Shown here: piece after piece, positions 52,006 to 59,483 of the stretch | How positions within the stretch are numbered: position 1 is the first letter of the stretch | How the letters are laid out: each line of letters opens with the position of its first letter | Source: Lewinellaceae bacterium | GTDB taxonomy: Bacteria; Bacteroidota; Bacteroidia; Chitinophagales; Saprospiraceae | DNA length: 64,000 bases | Reading direction: 5' to 3' | Assembly (NCBI GenBank): GCA_016711435.1 | Contig: JADJSY010000004.1 | Location: 62,001 to 126,000, forward strand | The notes under the pieces: generated by a model | Databases searched by the model: none | Told to the model about the DNA's origin: nothing | What the model saw: only the letters and a program-made list of their open reading frames with translations | Program-made: the position numbers and the translations under genes

Positions 52006-53130
52006 TTAGAACTCCCGGACCACTTTTCCGGCATGGGTTACCACGCAGCTTTGCAGGATATCGTCTTCCATATCTACGCGGAACTGTTTGTTTTCCTTAT
52101 CCCAGAATTCATCCGTCAGGTTGTACAGGTTGGCCGAATACATTTGGCTGGCATGCACCGCCACGCGGCCCGGCAGATTGGCTAAACCGAGTATTTTAAC
52201 ACCGTTTACGTCCACTTCCTTGCCGAGTTCGGCGCCTTCCACATTGCCGCCGCTTTCCACGGCCAGGTCGACCAGAATACTGCCCGGGCGCATCCCGGCA
52301 ACCATTTCCTTTGTAATAATAACAGGGGCTTTTCGGCCGAATACCTGGGCTGTCGTCACCACAATATCGCTCATCGCGCATTGTTTGGCCATCACTTCCC
52401 GTTGTTTTTGCAGTTGTTCTTCAGTCAGTGCCTTGGCATATCCGTCTTTTGTTTGTCCGGTTTCACCCAGGTCTACTTCGACAAAACGGGCGCCCAGCGA
52501 TTTGACCTGCTCGGCCACCACGGGGCGGGTATCGAAGGCATCCACGCGCGCGCCGAGGCGCTTGGCTGTTGCGATGGCTTGCAAACCGGCTACGCCTGCT
52601 CCGATAATAAATACACGCGACGGAGAAATGGTGCCTGCCGGGGTTGTCATCATCGGGAAAACGCGATCGGTCCGTTCGGCAGCCAGAATGACTGCCGCAT
52701 ACCCTGCCAGGCTGGCCTGCGAACTGAGCGAGTCCATTTTTTGTGCACGTGTGCTACGCGGAATCAGTTCCATGGAAATAGCAGTCACACCCCGTTCAGC
52801 CAGACTGTTGAGCAGGGCTTTTTCATTAAACGGATCGAGGTAACTGACGTGAATAGCGCCGGGTTTCAGCAGGGCGACATCTGCATCTTCCGGTTTTCGG
52901 AGGCGCAGTACCATATCGGATTGCATCACGGCGTTCCGGTCTTTCGTAACAACCGCTCCGGCTTTTTCATATTCGCTGTCGGGCACACGGATACCGGCTC
53001 CCAACCCGGACTCAATGAGTATGGAAGCGCCCAGGCCGGTCAGTTTTTTTACGTCGTTTGGAATAAGTGCGGCGCGCAATTCGCCGGGATAATTTTCTTT
53101 TGGAACGCCAATCTGCATGGATAAGGACAT
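52006..53130 (-). CDS. pntA: NAD(P) transhydrogenase subunit alpha, NAD-binding part
   Basis: 374 residues of the soluble dI domain: MQIGVPKENYPGELRAALIP at the N-terminus, RSTRAQKMDSLSSQASLAGY (the mobile-loop neighbourhood), the Rossmann motif VFIIGAGVAGLQAIATAKRL, DAFDTRPVVAEQVKSLGARF, and GSILVDLAVESGGNVE. It takes hydride from NADH. First gene of the pntA1-pntA2-pntB operon; the 113-base gap to pntA2 contains a purine-rich A/G stretch (51930-51962) and no gene. The ATG at 53118 is an alternative start. Confidence 0.93.
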   Translation of the reverse strand: MSLSMQIGVPKENYPGELRAALIPNDVKKLTGLGASILIESGLGAGIRVPDSEYEKAGAVVTKDRNAVMQSDMVLRLRKPEDADVALLKPGAIHVSYLDPFNEKALLNSLAERGVTAISMELIPRSTRAQKMDSLSSQASLAGYAAVILAAERTDRVFPMMTTPAGTISPSRVFIIGAGVAGLQAIATAKRLGARVDAFDTRPVVAEQVKSLGARFVEVDLGETGQTKDGYAKALTEEQLQKQREVMAKQCAMSDIVVTTAQVFGRKAPVIITKEMVAGMRPGSILVDLAVESGGNVEGAELGKEVDVNGVKILGLANLPGRVAVHASQMYSANLYNLTDEFWDKENKQFRVDMEDDILQSCVVTHAGKVVREF

Positions 53131-53166
53131 TAAGTAAAAGGCAAAAAGAAATGTAAACTTATAGTA

Positions 53167-53781
53167 TCAGCGCATTTTTGGTTGCCGGCGTTTTCCGCCC
53201 GGCCTGAAACCGTTTCGCCCGCCCATCATAGCCATCGTAGACGGGTTCATCCCCTGACCGGCTTGTTTGAGTTGTTTTTCGATTTCTTTTACCTGTTCTT
53301 TTAGCGTAGGCTCGGTGATATTCAATTTTTTCAAATCGGCAAAATGCGACTGGGCTGCTTTGATGTTATTTTTACCGGCAGCGATCATAACCATTTGCAT
53401 GAGGGCCGCTCCTCGTTCATTGTCGGATGGCAAGCCTGCTTCCAGGGCTTTTTTCACCCATGTTTCCGCCGTAACAAAGTCGCGCTTTTGCATGGCAATA
53501 CCGCCATGCGTCATAAAATATACGCCTTTATAACCCACCAGCAGCAGTTTTGGGAAAAAGGTAAGTTTCAAACGTTGTTCGGCTTCGTCGAGCCGCTGTT
53601 GGCTCACCAACATATTGGTAGAAAGTATCGTACCCAGCATGAGATACCCGATCAGCAAAATAATGCCGACCAGTAAGAACGGGAATCCGTACCAGAAACC
53701 ATATACTGCCCACAACACAATTCCGGACAGGATACCGCCCGCAATCAGGGCTAAACGAAGATAAATATTGATCGTGAACAT
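53167..53781 (-). CDS. Two-helix membrane protein with TPR-like tail
   Basis: 204 residues. Two adjacent membrane helices (LRLALIAGGILSGIVLWAVY; FPFLLVGIILLIGYLMLGTI), then a helical repeat region (LDEAEQRLKLTFFPKLLLVG; AETWVKKALEAGLPSDNERG) that looks like TPR pairs, and a Gly/Arg-rich basic tail (GRNGFRPGGKRRQPKMR). Proteins of this arrangement are frequent in Bacteroidota; function unknown. Just upstream of the pnt operon on the same strand (36-base gap), so possibly co-transcribed with it. Confidence 0.7.
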   Translation of the reverse strand: MFTINIYLRLALIAGGILSGIVLWAVYGFWYGFPFLLVGIILLIGYLMLGTILSTNMLVSQQRLDEAEQRLKLTFFPKLLLVGYKGVYFMTHGGIAMQKRDFVTAETWVKKALEAGLPSDNERGAALMQMVMIAAGKNNIKAAQSHFADLKKLNITEPTLKEQVKEIEKQLKQAGQGMNPSTMAMMGGRNGFRPGGKRRQPKMR

Positions 53782-53795
53782 TTATTGAAATGGAT

Positions 53796-53832
53796 ATAGT
53801 TGAGAGGTTGAGCATGTTGATGGTTGAGAAGG
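53796..53832. repeat. CTCAACC heptamer arm in the leader of the TPR-like gene
   Basis: On the minus strand CTCAACCATCAACATGCTCA and then ACCTCTCAAC, 15-50 bases before the ATG. It is almost the same sequence as the arm at 24733-24769 on the plus strand (CTCAACCATCAACATGCTCA), i.e. dispersed copies rather than independent drift. Confidence 0.7.
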
Positions 53833-53965
53833 CATTGCCTTCCTTTAAGGGCGAAAATAAAGAAGCGGCGCCTTTAAAAACGGTTATCTGACTTTTTAAA
53901 TGATAACTGTCCATTAGCCGCCCCAATGGCTGCATATTTCAGTTCATTTTCGTTGCATTTCAGTA

Positions 53966-54318
53966 CTAAATGACACTGTATGTCAAACTGCCCTTTTCCA
54001 AAAACACCAGCCGTCGGCAGCATCTGCACCCTGACACGCCGTATTTACACAAGCACCATCTACTTCTATAGCCGTTTCTGCACTCAATTTTCCGTTGTTG
54101 ATATGGCGCAAGGTATCTTCGGAAATTTCCAGCACATAAGACGAATCCGAGTCACTTCTCCACTTGCCCTGCAATGCCTCCAGCAAATCATTGTTGTCGG
54201 GCGCAGACCTGGGTTGTTCCGAAACCTCCGTAGTTACGGCCTTGTTTTGATTCCGGTTTCCACAAGCGCCTGCCTGCATTGTCGCAAATAACAGTACGAA
54301 GTAAAGTAGTTTCTTCAT
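53966..54318 (-). CDS. Small putative lipoprotein (possible frameshift near end)
   Basis: The printed frame gives 111 residues ending DGWCFWKRAV at 53983. The N-terminus MKKLLYFVLLFATMQAGACG has a lipobox-like Cys at residue 19. The C-terminal lipocalin-like pattern (LQGKWRSDSDSSYVLEISED) would be expected to close with a beta-strand. Adding one T in the T5 run (54000-54004 complement) gives WCFLEKGSLTYSVI with a stop at 53966, a better ending. Function unknown; perhaps a META- or lipocalin-like small envelope protein. Confidence 0.55.
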
Positions 54319-54430
54319 GGGTTATTGAGTGTTTAGGTTATAGTCAGGTTTGAGTGGTTTGACCCTCCTTCGCCTAAAAAGGCTTCGGCGGGTAAAGCGG
54401 GGCAATGCTACGAATACCGGATCACATTTG

Positions 54431-56770
54431 CTACATTTTCCAGTCAAAACGAAGCGTATAAGTTCGGGGCGCTTCGAGTTGAGCCGGTCTGTAACTGAAT
54501 TCTTCATTGAGTATATTGTTGCATAAAGCACTGATTTTAAGGTGCTTGCCAAAGCGTTGTGACGCGCGAATATCCACCACGCTGAAGCCCTTGTTGTGGG
54601 TATCTCTAAAATTTTTCACCCCCGGCAAAAAGAACTCAAACACCCGGTCGACGGCATCCATGTTGCTGTTGTACTGTACGGACAGCCCGATGGACGTGCC
54701 TCCCAGTTGGTATTCTGAATCCCATTTGACGGTGTGTTTGAAACGATATTTTAACACATTCTCCAGGGTGTCCGAACTACCCCAATAGCGACTGATTTCG
54801 CCACTCGATTCCACATAACCGGCATCCCGGCTCCAGTTTTTGTATTGGGGATTGATGTTGGTATAACCTGCAATCAGCAACAAGGTGCCCGGACCAAGTT
54901 TCCCCTGTCCCAAAACGGAAATTTCCGCGCCCTTGATACGGGTATTACCCTGGTTTTGAGATTGAAACAATGCGCCCAGTCCCTGCCCGGGTACAAATTG
55001 TATTTTTGAAAAACAAATTCCATCATTTGCTCGTATTCCTGTACAAATCCGGCGACGTCGACGTAACCCTGCCAGGCGCCCAGGCGGAAAACCCTGTTTC
55101 AGGGCTAATTCTGCCGACCAGCCGGTTTCGCTTACGAGCGCTGGATTGGGCGCTACGGAATTGGCGCCGCTGAAACTGGTATTGATAAATTTTTCGGCTA
55201 TGGTCGGATAACGATAGCCCTGCCCCCACGAAGCGCGGAAATAGGTCGCCCGGCCGGCCTGATAATTGGCGCCCAACCGAAAAACGGGTTTGGCTTCTTT
55301 GGTCACGCCGCCTGGAATGATATATATGGTATTGTCGGGGAGCAGCGTAGAATCGGGGCTACTGAGCCTGTTTTGTTCGTATCGCACCCCGGCGGACAGA
55401 TTCAGGCGGTTAAATAATTTGTAATCCATCTGAAAATAACCGGCTAGGTTGCGGTTGGTATAATCGGCATTTCCATACAAACCGGCAGTAACGGTGGTAT
55501 AAATGCCCACTATGCCGGCAGTAGCCACCAGATTTTTCACCTGCCGCTGCACCTGGTATTCACCGTATAACATCTTGCTGCTATTGCTTTGGTTGCCGTC
55601 GTTGTTGTTGTTAACAGAGAAAAAGCGACCCAGGAATTTGTGCCGGTTACCTGCCGCATCAAAATATTGAACGCTTGGATCGATATGATACCGAAAACGG
55701 CCCAATGATTTGGAAGCAGAGTTTAGTCCCGGTTGATAAGCCCCTGCGCTGTCGTTGCCCCAAATGAAGAAACTACCGCTGCGGCCAAAATTGAAATTGG
55801 TATTCAGGCCCAGGGTAAGCCGGTCGTTAACGCGATAACGGAAATTGGGCGTAATACGACCGTACCTGCTGTACGTATTTCTGTTGTAACTATCGCGGAT
55901 GAGACCGTATGTTCCGAAAACAATATCCAATTTACCTGCTTTCCGGCGGTGTACAAAACTGGCCCCCGTTTCAAAGGGTTGTGCCAGCCCCGAAGTATCC
56001 TTTCCCCACCATTTTTTACCGGCGTCTTTCGGATCGCCCCAGGTACGGACGAAATAGGCGGCTTCCGTTTCGGGTTTATCTTTTGCAAAACCGGTTCGGA
56101 TATTGATAATGCCGTTCATGGCAGAAGAACCGTACAACGAAGAGGCGGCGCCTTTGAGCACCTCGATCTGCGCGATATTTTCCACCGGGAAGTCATCCCA
56201 GTTGGGGTAACCTGCATCGACCTGCAAGGCTGGAATATCGTCTACCAACAGCAGTACGCGGGTACCCGCCCCGTATGAAAAACCCGAACCGCCACGGATT
56301 GAGGCCTGTCCGTCTATCATACTCACGCCGGGCACCTTTGCCAAAACTTCATCGACAGAGGTGGTGTTGGTGCTTTCCAGCAGACGCGGTTTGAGCACTT
56401 CTAAGGAAACGGTTACTTCTCCCAGCGGTTTTTCAAATTTACCTGCCGTCACAGTGGCTTGCTGCAGCAAATTGTCGGCATCACCGAGGTTTACGTTTAG
56501 TTCCAGGGTTTGCCCAACGTCCAGGCGAATATCCTGTGTCTTGGATTCATATCCAACAAAAGAAAAAACAACAGTATGGGCGCCTGCGGGCAACGATAGT
56601 TTATAATTGCCATTAGCATCTGTAGCAGCGCCGCCGGAGCCGACCCGCACGGTTACGCCGGGCAATACCTCGGAGGTTCTGGTATCGGTTACCGTCCCTT
56701 GCAGGGTGGCATTTTGGGCAAAAAAGGTATAACTTGTAAAAAAAAGAAAGAGGGCAAAGTGAATTCTCAT
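54431..56770 (-). CDS. TonB-dependent receptor with CarboxypepD_reg domain
   Basis: 779 residues from ATG 56770, the start of a signal peptide (MRIHFALFLFFTSYTFFAQN). Residues about 22-105 are a carboxypeptidase-regulatory-like fold (GTVTDTRTSEVLPGVTVRVG; SFVGYESKTQDIRL), then the plug (LLESTNTTSVDEVLAKVPGV, GASSLYGSSAMNGIINIRTG) and a 22-strand-type barrel ending TYTLRFDWKM. About 35 residues near 55010-55110 are read in the wrong frame: the neighbouring frame gives FRLGAWQGYVDVAGFVQEYE, which fits the barrel. One T too many and one T too few would explain it. It likely imports a siderophore, cobalamin or other ligand; no substrate gene is adjacent. Confidence 0.9.
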   Translation of the reverse strand: MRIHFALFLFFTSYTFFAQNATLQGTVTDTRTSEVLPGVTVRVGSGGAATDANGNYKLSLPAGAHTVVFSFVGYESKTQDIRLDVGQTLELNVNLGDADNLLQQATVTAGKFEKPLGEVTVSLEVLKPRLLESTNTTSVDEVLAKVPGVSMIDGQASIRGGSGFSYGAGTRVLLLVDDIPALQVDAGYPNWDDFPVENIAQIEVLKGAASSLYGSSAMNGIINIRTGFAKDKPETEAAYFVRTWGDPKDAGKKWWGKDTSGLAQPFETGASFVHRRKAGKLDIVFGTYGLIRDSYNRNTYSRYGRITPNFRYRVNDRLTLGLNTNFNFGRSGSFFIWGNDSAGAYQPGLNSASKSLGRFRYHIDPSVQYFDAAGNRHKFLGRFFSVNNNNDGNQSNSSKMLYGEYQVQRQVKNLVATAGIVGIYTTVTAGLYGNADYTNRNLAGYFQMDYKLFNRLNLSAGVRYEQNRLSSPDSTLLPDNTIYIIPGGVTKEAKPVFRLGANYQAGRATYFRASWGQGYRYPTIAEKFINTSFSGANSVAPNPALVSETGWSAELALKQGFPPGRLAGLRRRRRICTGIRANDGICFSKIQFVPGQGLGALFQSQNQGNTRIKGAEISVLGQGKLGPGTLLLIAGYTNINPQYKNWSRDAGYVESSGEISRYWGSSDTLENVLKYRFKHTVKWDSEYQLGGTSIGLSVQYNSNMDAVDRVFEFFLPGVKNFRDTHNKGFSVVDIRASQRFGKHLKISALCNNILNEEFSYRPAQLEAPRTYTLRFDWKM

Positions 56771-56867
56771 GGTCAAGTTTTTGGAAAATGAATTTGGAAA
56801 CGGCGTAAAAGTAAAGAATTTTGCCACCTTGTATTTCTTCCAAAAAAAATTCAAAATATGACGGTTC

Positions 56868-57020
56868 ATGCCCTTCGATTATTGTAAAAGACATTTGTTG
56901 GAAGGAAGTATTGTTCACACAACGGCAGAAATTGTGATTGGAGAAGCCAATAACCTTAAATTCAGCCGTGAAACCGACCCTGTAACCACTTATAAAGAAC
57001 TGAAAATCAGTCCGAGATAA
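56868..57020 (+). CDS. Short ORF, possible gene remnant
   Basis: 50 codons, ATG at 56868 to TAA at 57020, reading MPFDYCKRHLLEG, then IVHTTAEIVIGEANNLKFSR and a tail ending YKELKISPR. It reads like the C-terminal end of a larger protein rather than random sequence (balanced composition, acidic/basic alternation). Directly followed by the GGGGCAGCGCCCC repeats. I do not recognise a family; it could be a leftover from an inserted or deleted gene. Confidence 0.3.
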   Translation: MPFDYCKRHLLEGSIVHTTAEIVIGEANNLKFSRETDPVTTYKELKISPR

Positions 57021-57022
57021 GA

Positions 57023-57122
57023 AGGGGCAGCGCCCCGATGATTGTAAATTGCCGGGGCGCTGCCCCTCCATTTCTGGCTTAACTGGAAAATGCTACAAAT
57101 ATTACCGGGGCGCTGCCCCTTT
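57023..57122. repeat. REP-like palindromes GGGGCAGCGCCCC, three copies
   Basis: AGGGGCAGCGCCCCG (57023-57037) and CCGGGGCGCTGCCCCT (57052-57067) form a hairpin; a third copy, CCGGGGCGCTGCCCCT (57105-57120), is a direct repeat of the second. GC-rich against an AT-rich gap. It has the look of REP/PU-type or Y1-transposase-linked palindromes; no RAYT gene is present in the window. Confidence 0.75.
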
Positions 57123-57192
57123 GCCAACCAGCTCTGAACGTCCGATCTTACATTAGAAATTGCTGGTAAGAAGGACCTTTTATTTACAAATG

Positions 57193-57237
57193 ATTGATTA
57201 TCAACACTAATAACCAATAACTAATAACGGATAACTT
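57193..57237. repeat. AGTTATC-type heptamer arm before the PKD/CHU_C gene
   Basis: GATTGATTATCAACACTAAT, then AACCAATAACTAATAACGGA and TAAC, plus orientation, ending 8 bases before the ATG at 57245. A single arm in 5' orientation. Confidence 0.7.
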
Positions 57238-57244
57238 CTTGGAT

Positions 57245-59251
57245 ATGCAATCAATTACCAAACTAATAAGCGGCTTTCTATTTTACTTCCTGACGCTCCA
57301 GGCGCTTTTCGCTCAATCCAATAACGATTGCTCCGGCGCTTTTGAGATAGTCGACCCCGGCAACTTTTGTTCGCCGCTCAATGCGGGTCACAACCTTTTT
57401 GCAACGCCGAGTAACGTGCCTGTTCCGGGCTGTTTTTCGGGCGCTCCGCACGATGTCTGGTACTGGTTTACAGCTGTTGCTCCGAATGTGGTGATCGTCA
57501 TCAATGGCGCCGGCAGTACCCCGGGCGGCACCTTGCTCTCCCCGGAAGTAGCCCTGTACGAAGGCCCCTGCGATGCCCTGAACCTGTTGGGATGTGAAGC
57601 GGATCCGCTGTTCTTCGGTTTCGGAGTAATAGAGTTGCGGGTAGAAAACCTGATTCCCGGCAACCGGTATTTTTTCAGGGTAGACGGTGCAACGCCCGGC
57701 ACATTCCAGTTCTGTGTGCGCAATTTCTTTTTTGACGGAGGGATTTCCGGCGACTGCCCTACGGCTATTCCGCTGTGCGACAAAACGTCTTTTAATGTGC
57801 AGGCAGTGGTCGGGCCGGGTGCAGACCCCTTTGAACTAGACGATGCGCCCTGTTTTGGAGGCACCTTTTCAGAATCCAATTCGACCTGGTATACTTTTAC
57901 CGCAGCCAACAACGGAACGCTGGAATTCAGGTTAACACCCAACAACGCAGCCGACGACCTCGATTTTATCGTGTACCGGCTGCCGAACGGAATGGGAAAT
58001 TGCAACGGCAAAATTATCGAACGCTGTATGACAGCCGGTGACACTGACCCGGCAAGCCCATGTATGGGGCCTACGGGTCTGAATGCTTCTTCCACCGATA
58101 TTGACCATGGCTCGGGCTGCCTGGGCGCCAATGAGGACAATTTTTTACGGTTTATTGATGTGCATGCGGGCAACACCTACGCATTGGTTGTCAACAACTT
58201 CACTTCCAGCGGAAACGGATTTCAGGTGGATTGGGGCGGAACCGTAGTATTTACCGGGCCTGTGGCTGCCATTAAAACCGATGACCCCGATGACAACATT
58301 TGTCTGGGTGACAGCATCGTTTTTTCCGATTCTTCCAGTTTCCCGCAAGGAATCATTACCGATTGGGGATGGACCTTCGGGGAGGGCGCTGCTCCCAGTT
58401 TTGCCACTACCTCCGGGCCGCATACGGTTACTTACCAGGCGCCGGGGCAGAAATTAATCACCATGACCATCAAAACCTCGCTCGGCTGCGAGGTAAGTAC
58501 CACCCGCCAGATACTTGTGGAAGATTGTTGCCCGATCACCCTTTCGGTGGATGTTACGCCGGGGTGTTTAGACACTCCTGAAGCAACTGCTGCTCTACAA
58601 GTGGAAGGCGCAACGCCTCCTTTAACGTACCAGTGGAGTGACGGACAACAAGACGTTGTCGCGACGGGCCTCGCGCCGGGCAGTTACAGCGTTACCATGC
58701 AAGACGCCAACGACTGTACGGAGATTATCGGTTTCATCGTGCCTCCACCCGTGGATTTTACGGCGCTTTTCCCTACTGACACCGTAATAATAACCGGCAC
58801 CGGCGCAACATTGTCTGTTATTTCGGATAATCCTGCGCTGGTAGTGCAATGGACAGGCACGGGCAATTCAATCAGTGGCAATCCGGTCACGGTACAACCG
58901 GCAGAAAGCACTGTCTACCTGGTTAGTGCTTCGGTAGGCGATTGTATTATTACGGATACCGTGCGGGTTGCGGTCCGCAATCAACTTTTTGAAGTACCCA
59001 ACGCGTTTACGCCGAATGCAGACCAAATGAATGACCGTTTCAAACCTGTGTTGTATGCCGGTACCCTTGTAAATCTGCTGATCTGGTCGCGTTGGGGCGA
59101 ATTAATCTATGAAGGCAATTCCCCGGAAGGCTGGGACGGTACTTTTGACGGTGAAGCCGCTCCTTCAGACGTGTATGTCTATCTGTTGCTGATACGGCTG
59201 CCAAACGGGATGGAGGAAAAAAGGTACGGGGATGTTACGTTGTTGAAGTAG
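57245..59251 (+). CDS. Secreted PKD-domain protein with gliding-type C-terminus
   Basis: 668 residues from ATG 57245; a TTG two codons upstream is not needed. Signal peptide MQSITKLISGFLFYFLTLQA, then LFAQ. Two jelly-roll-like or pre-peptidase regions (about 25-160, 165-330), a PKD domain (about 340-425: DSIVFSDSSSFPQGIITDWG; SGPHTVTYQAPGQKLITMTI), SprB-like repeat LTYQWSDGQQDVVATGLAPG, and the CHU_C gliding-motility C-terminal domain (VPNAFTPNADQMNDRF; SDVYVYLLLI; YGDVTLLK), a type-B T9SS signal. Cell-surface adhesin or glycan-binding role inferred. Confidence 0.88.
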   Translation: MQSITKLISGFLFYFLTLQALFAQSNNDCSGAFEIVDPGNFCSPLNAGHNLFATPSNVPVPGCFSGAPHDVWYWFTAVAPNVVIVINGAGSTPGGTLLSPEVALYEGPCDALNLLGCEADPLFFGFGVIELRVENLIPGNRYFFRVDGATPGTFQFCVRNFFFDGGISGDCPTAIPLCDKTSFNVQAVVGPGADPFELDDAPCFGGTFSESNSTWYTFTAANNGTLEFRLTPNNAADDLDFIVYRLPNGMGNCNGKIIERCMTAGDTDPASPCMGPTGLNASSTDIDHGSGCLGANEDNFLRFIDVHAGNTYALVVNNFTSSGNGFQVDWGGTVVFTGPVAAIKTDDPDDNICLGDSIVFSDSSSFPQGIITDWGWTFGEGAAPSFATTSGPHTVTYQAPGQKLITMTIKTSLGCEVSTTRQILVEDCCPITLSVDVTPGCLDTPEATAALQVEGATPPLTYQWSDGQQDVVATGLAPGSYSVTMQDANDCTEIIGFIVPPPVDFTALFPTDTVIITGTGATLSVISDNPALVVQWTGTGNSISGNPVTVQPAESTVYLVSASVGDCIITDTVRVAVRNQLFEVPNAFTPNADQMNDRFKPVLYAGTLVNLLIWSRWGELIYEGNSPEGWDGTFDGEAAPSDVYVYLLLIRLPNGMEEKRYGDVTLLK

Positions 59252-59338
59252 ATGTCAGGTCAATTAGGGTTTATTACATTTTTACAAATCCATTACATCG
59301 TTTTACATCTGAAAAGCAGTCTGCATCCGGCATGCCGA

Positions 59339-59346
59339 TACCTTTG
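59339..59346 (+). promoter_or_regulatory. -7 promoter element of the barrel/GLPGLI operon
   Basis: TACCTTTG, exact TAnnTTTG match, 137 bases before the ATG at 59484. The leader is thus unusually long; 59350-59483 contains nothing else I recognise. Confidence 0.4.
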
Positions 59347-59483
59347 GCACATTGTTAAATTTTCCCGGTGCAACATCTGTCGTTTCTGTTTGTCGTTTGA
59401 TTGTCAATTTTTAATCTGCGCATACTTTCCGATCCCAGGCATATTTCACCGGTTTATACATCAGTCCATAAACACAAACCTGC

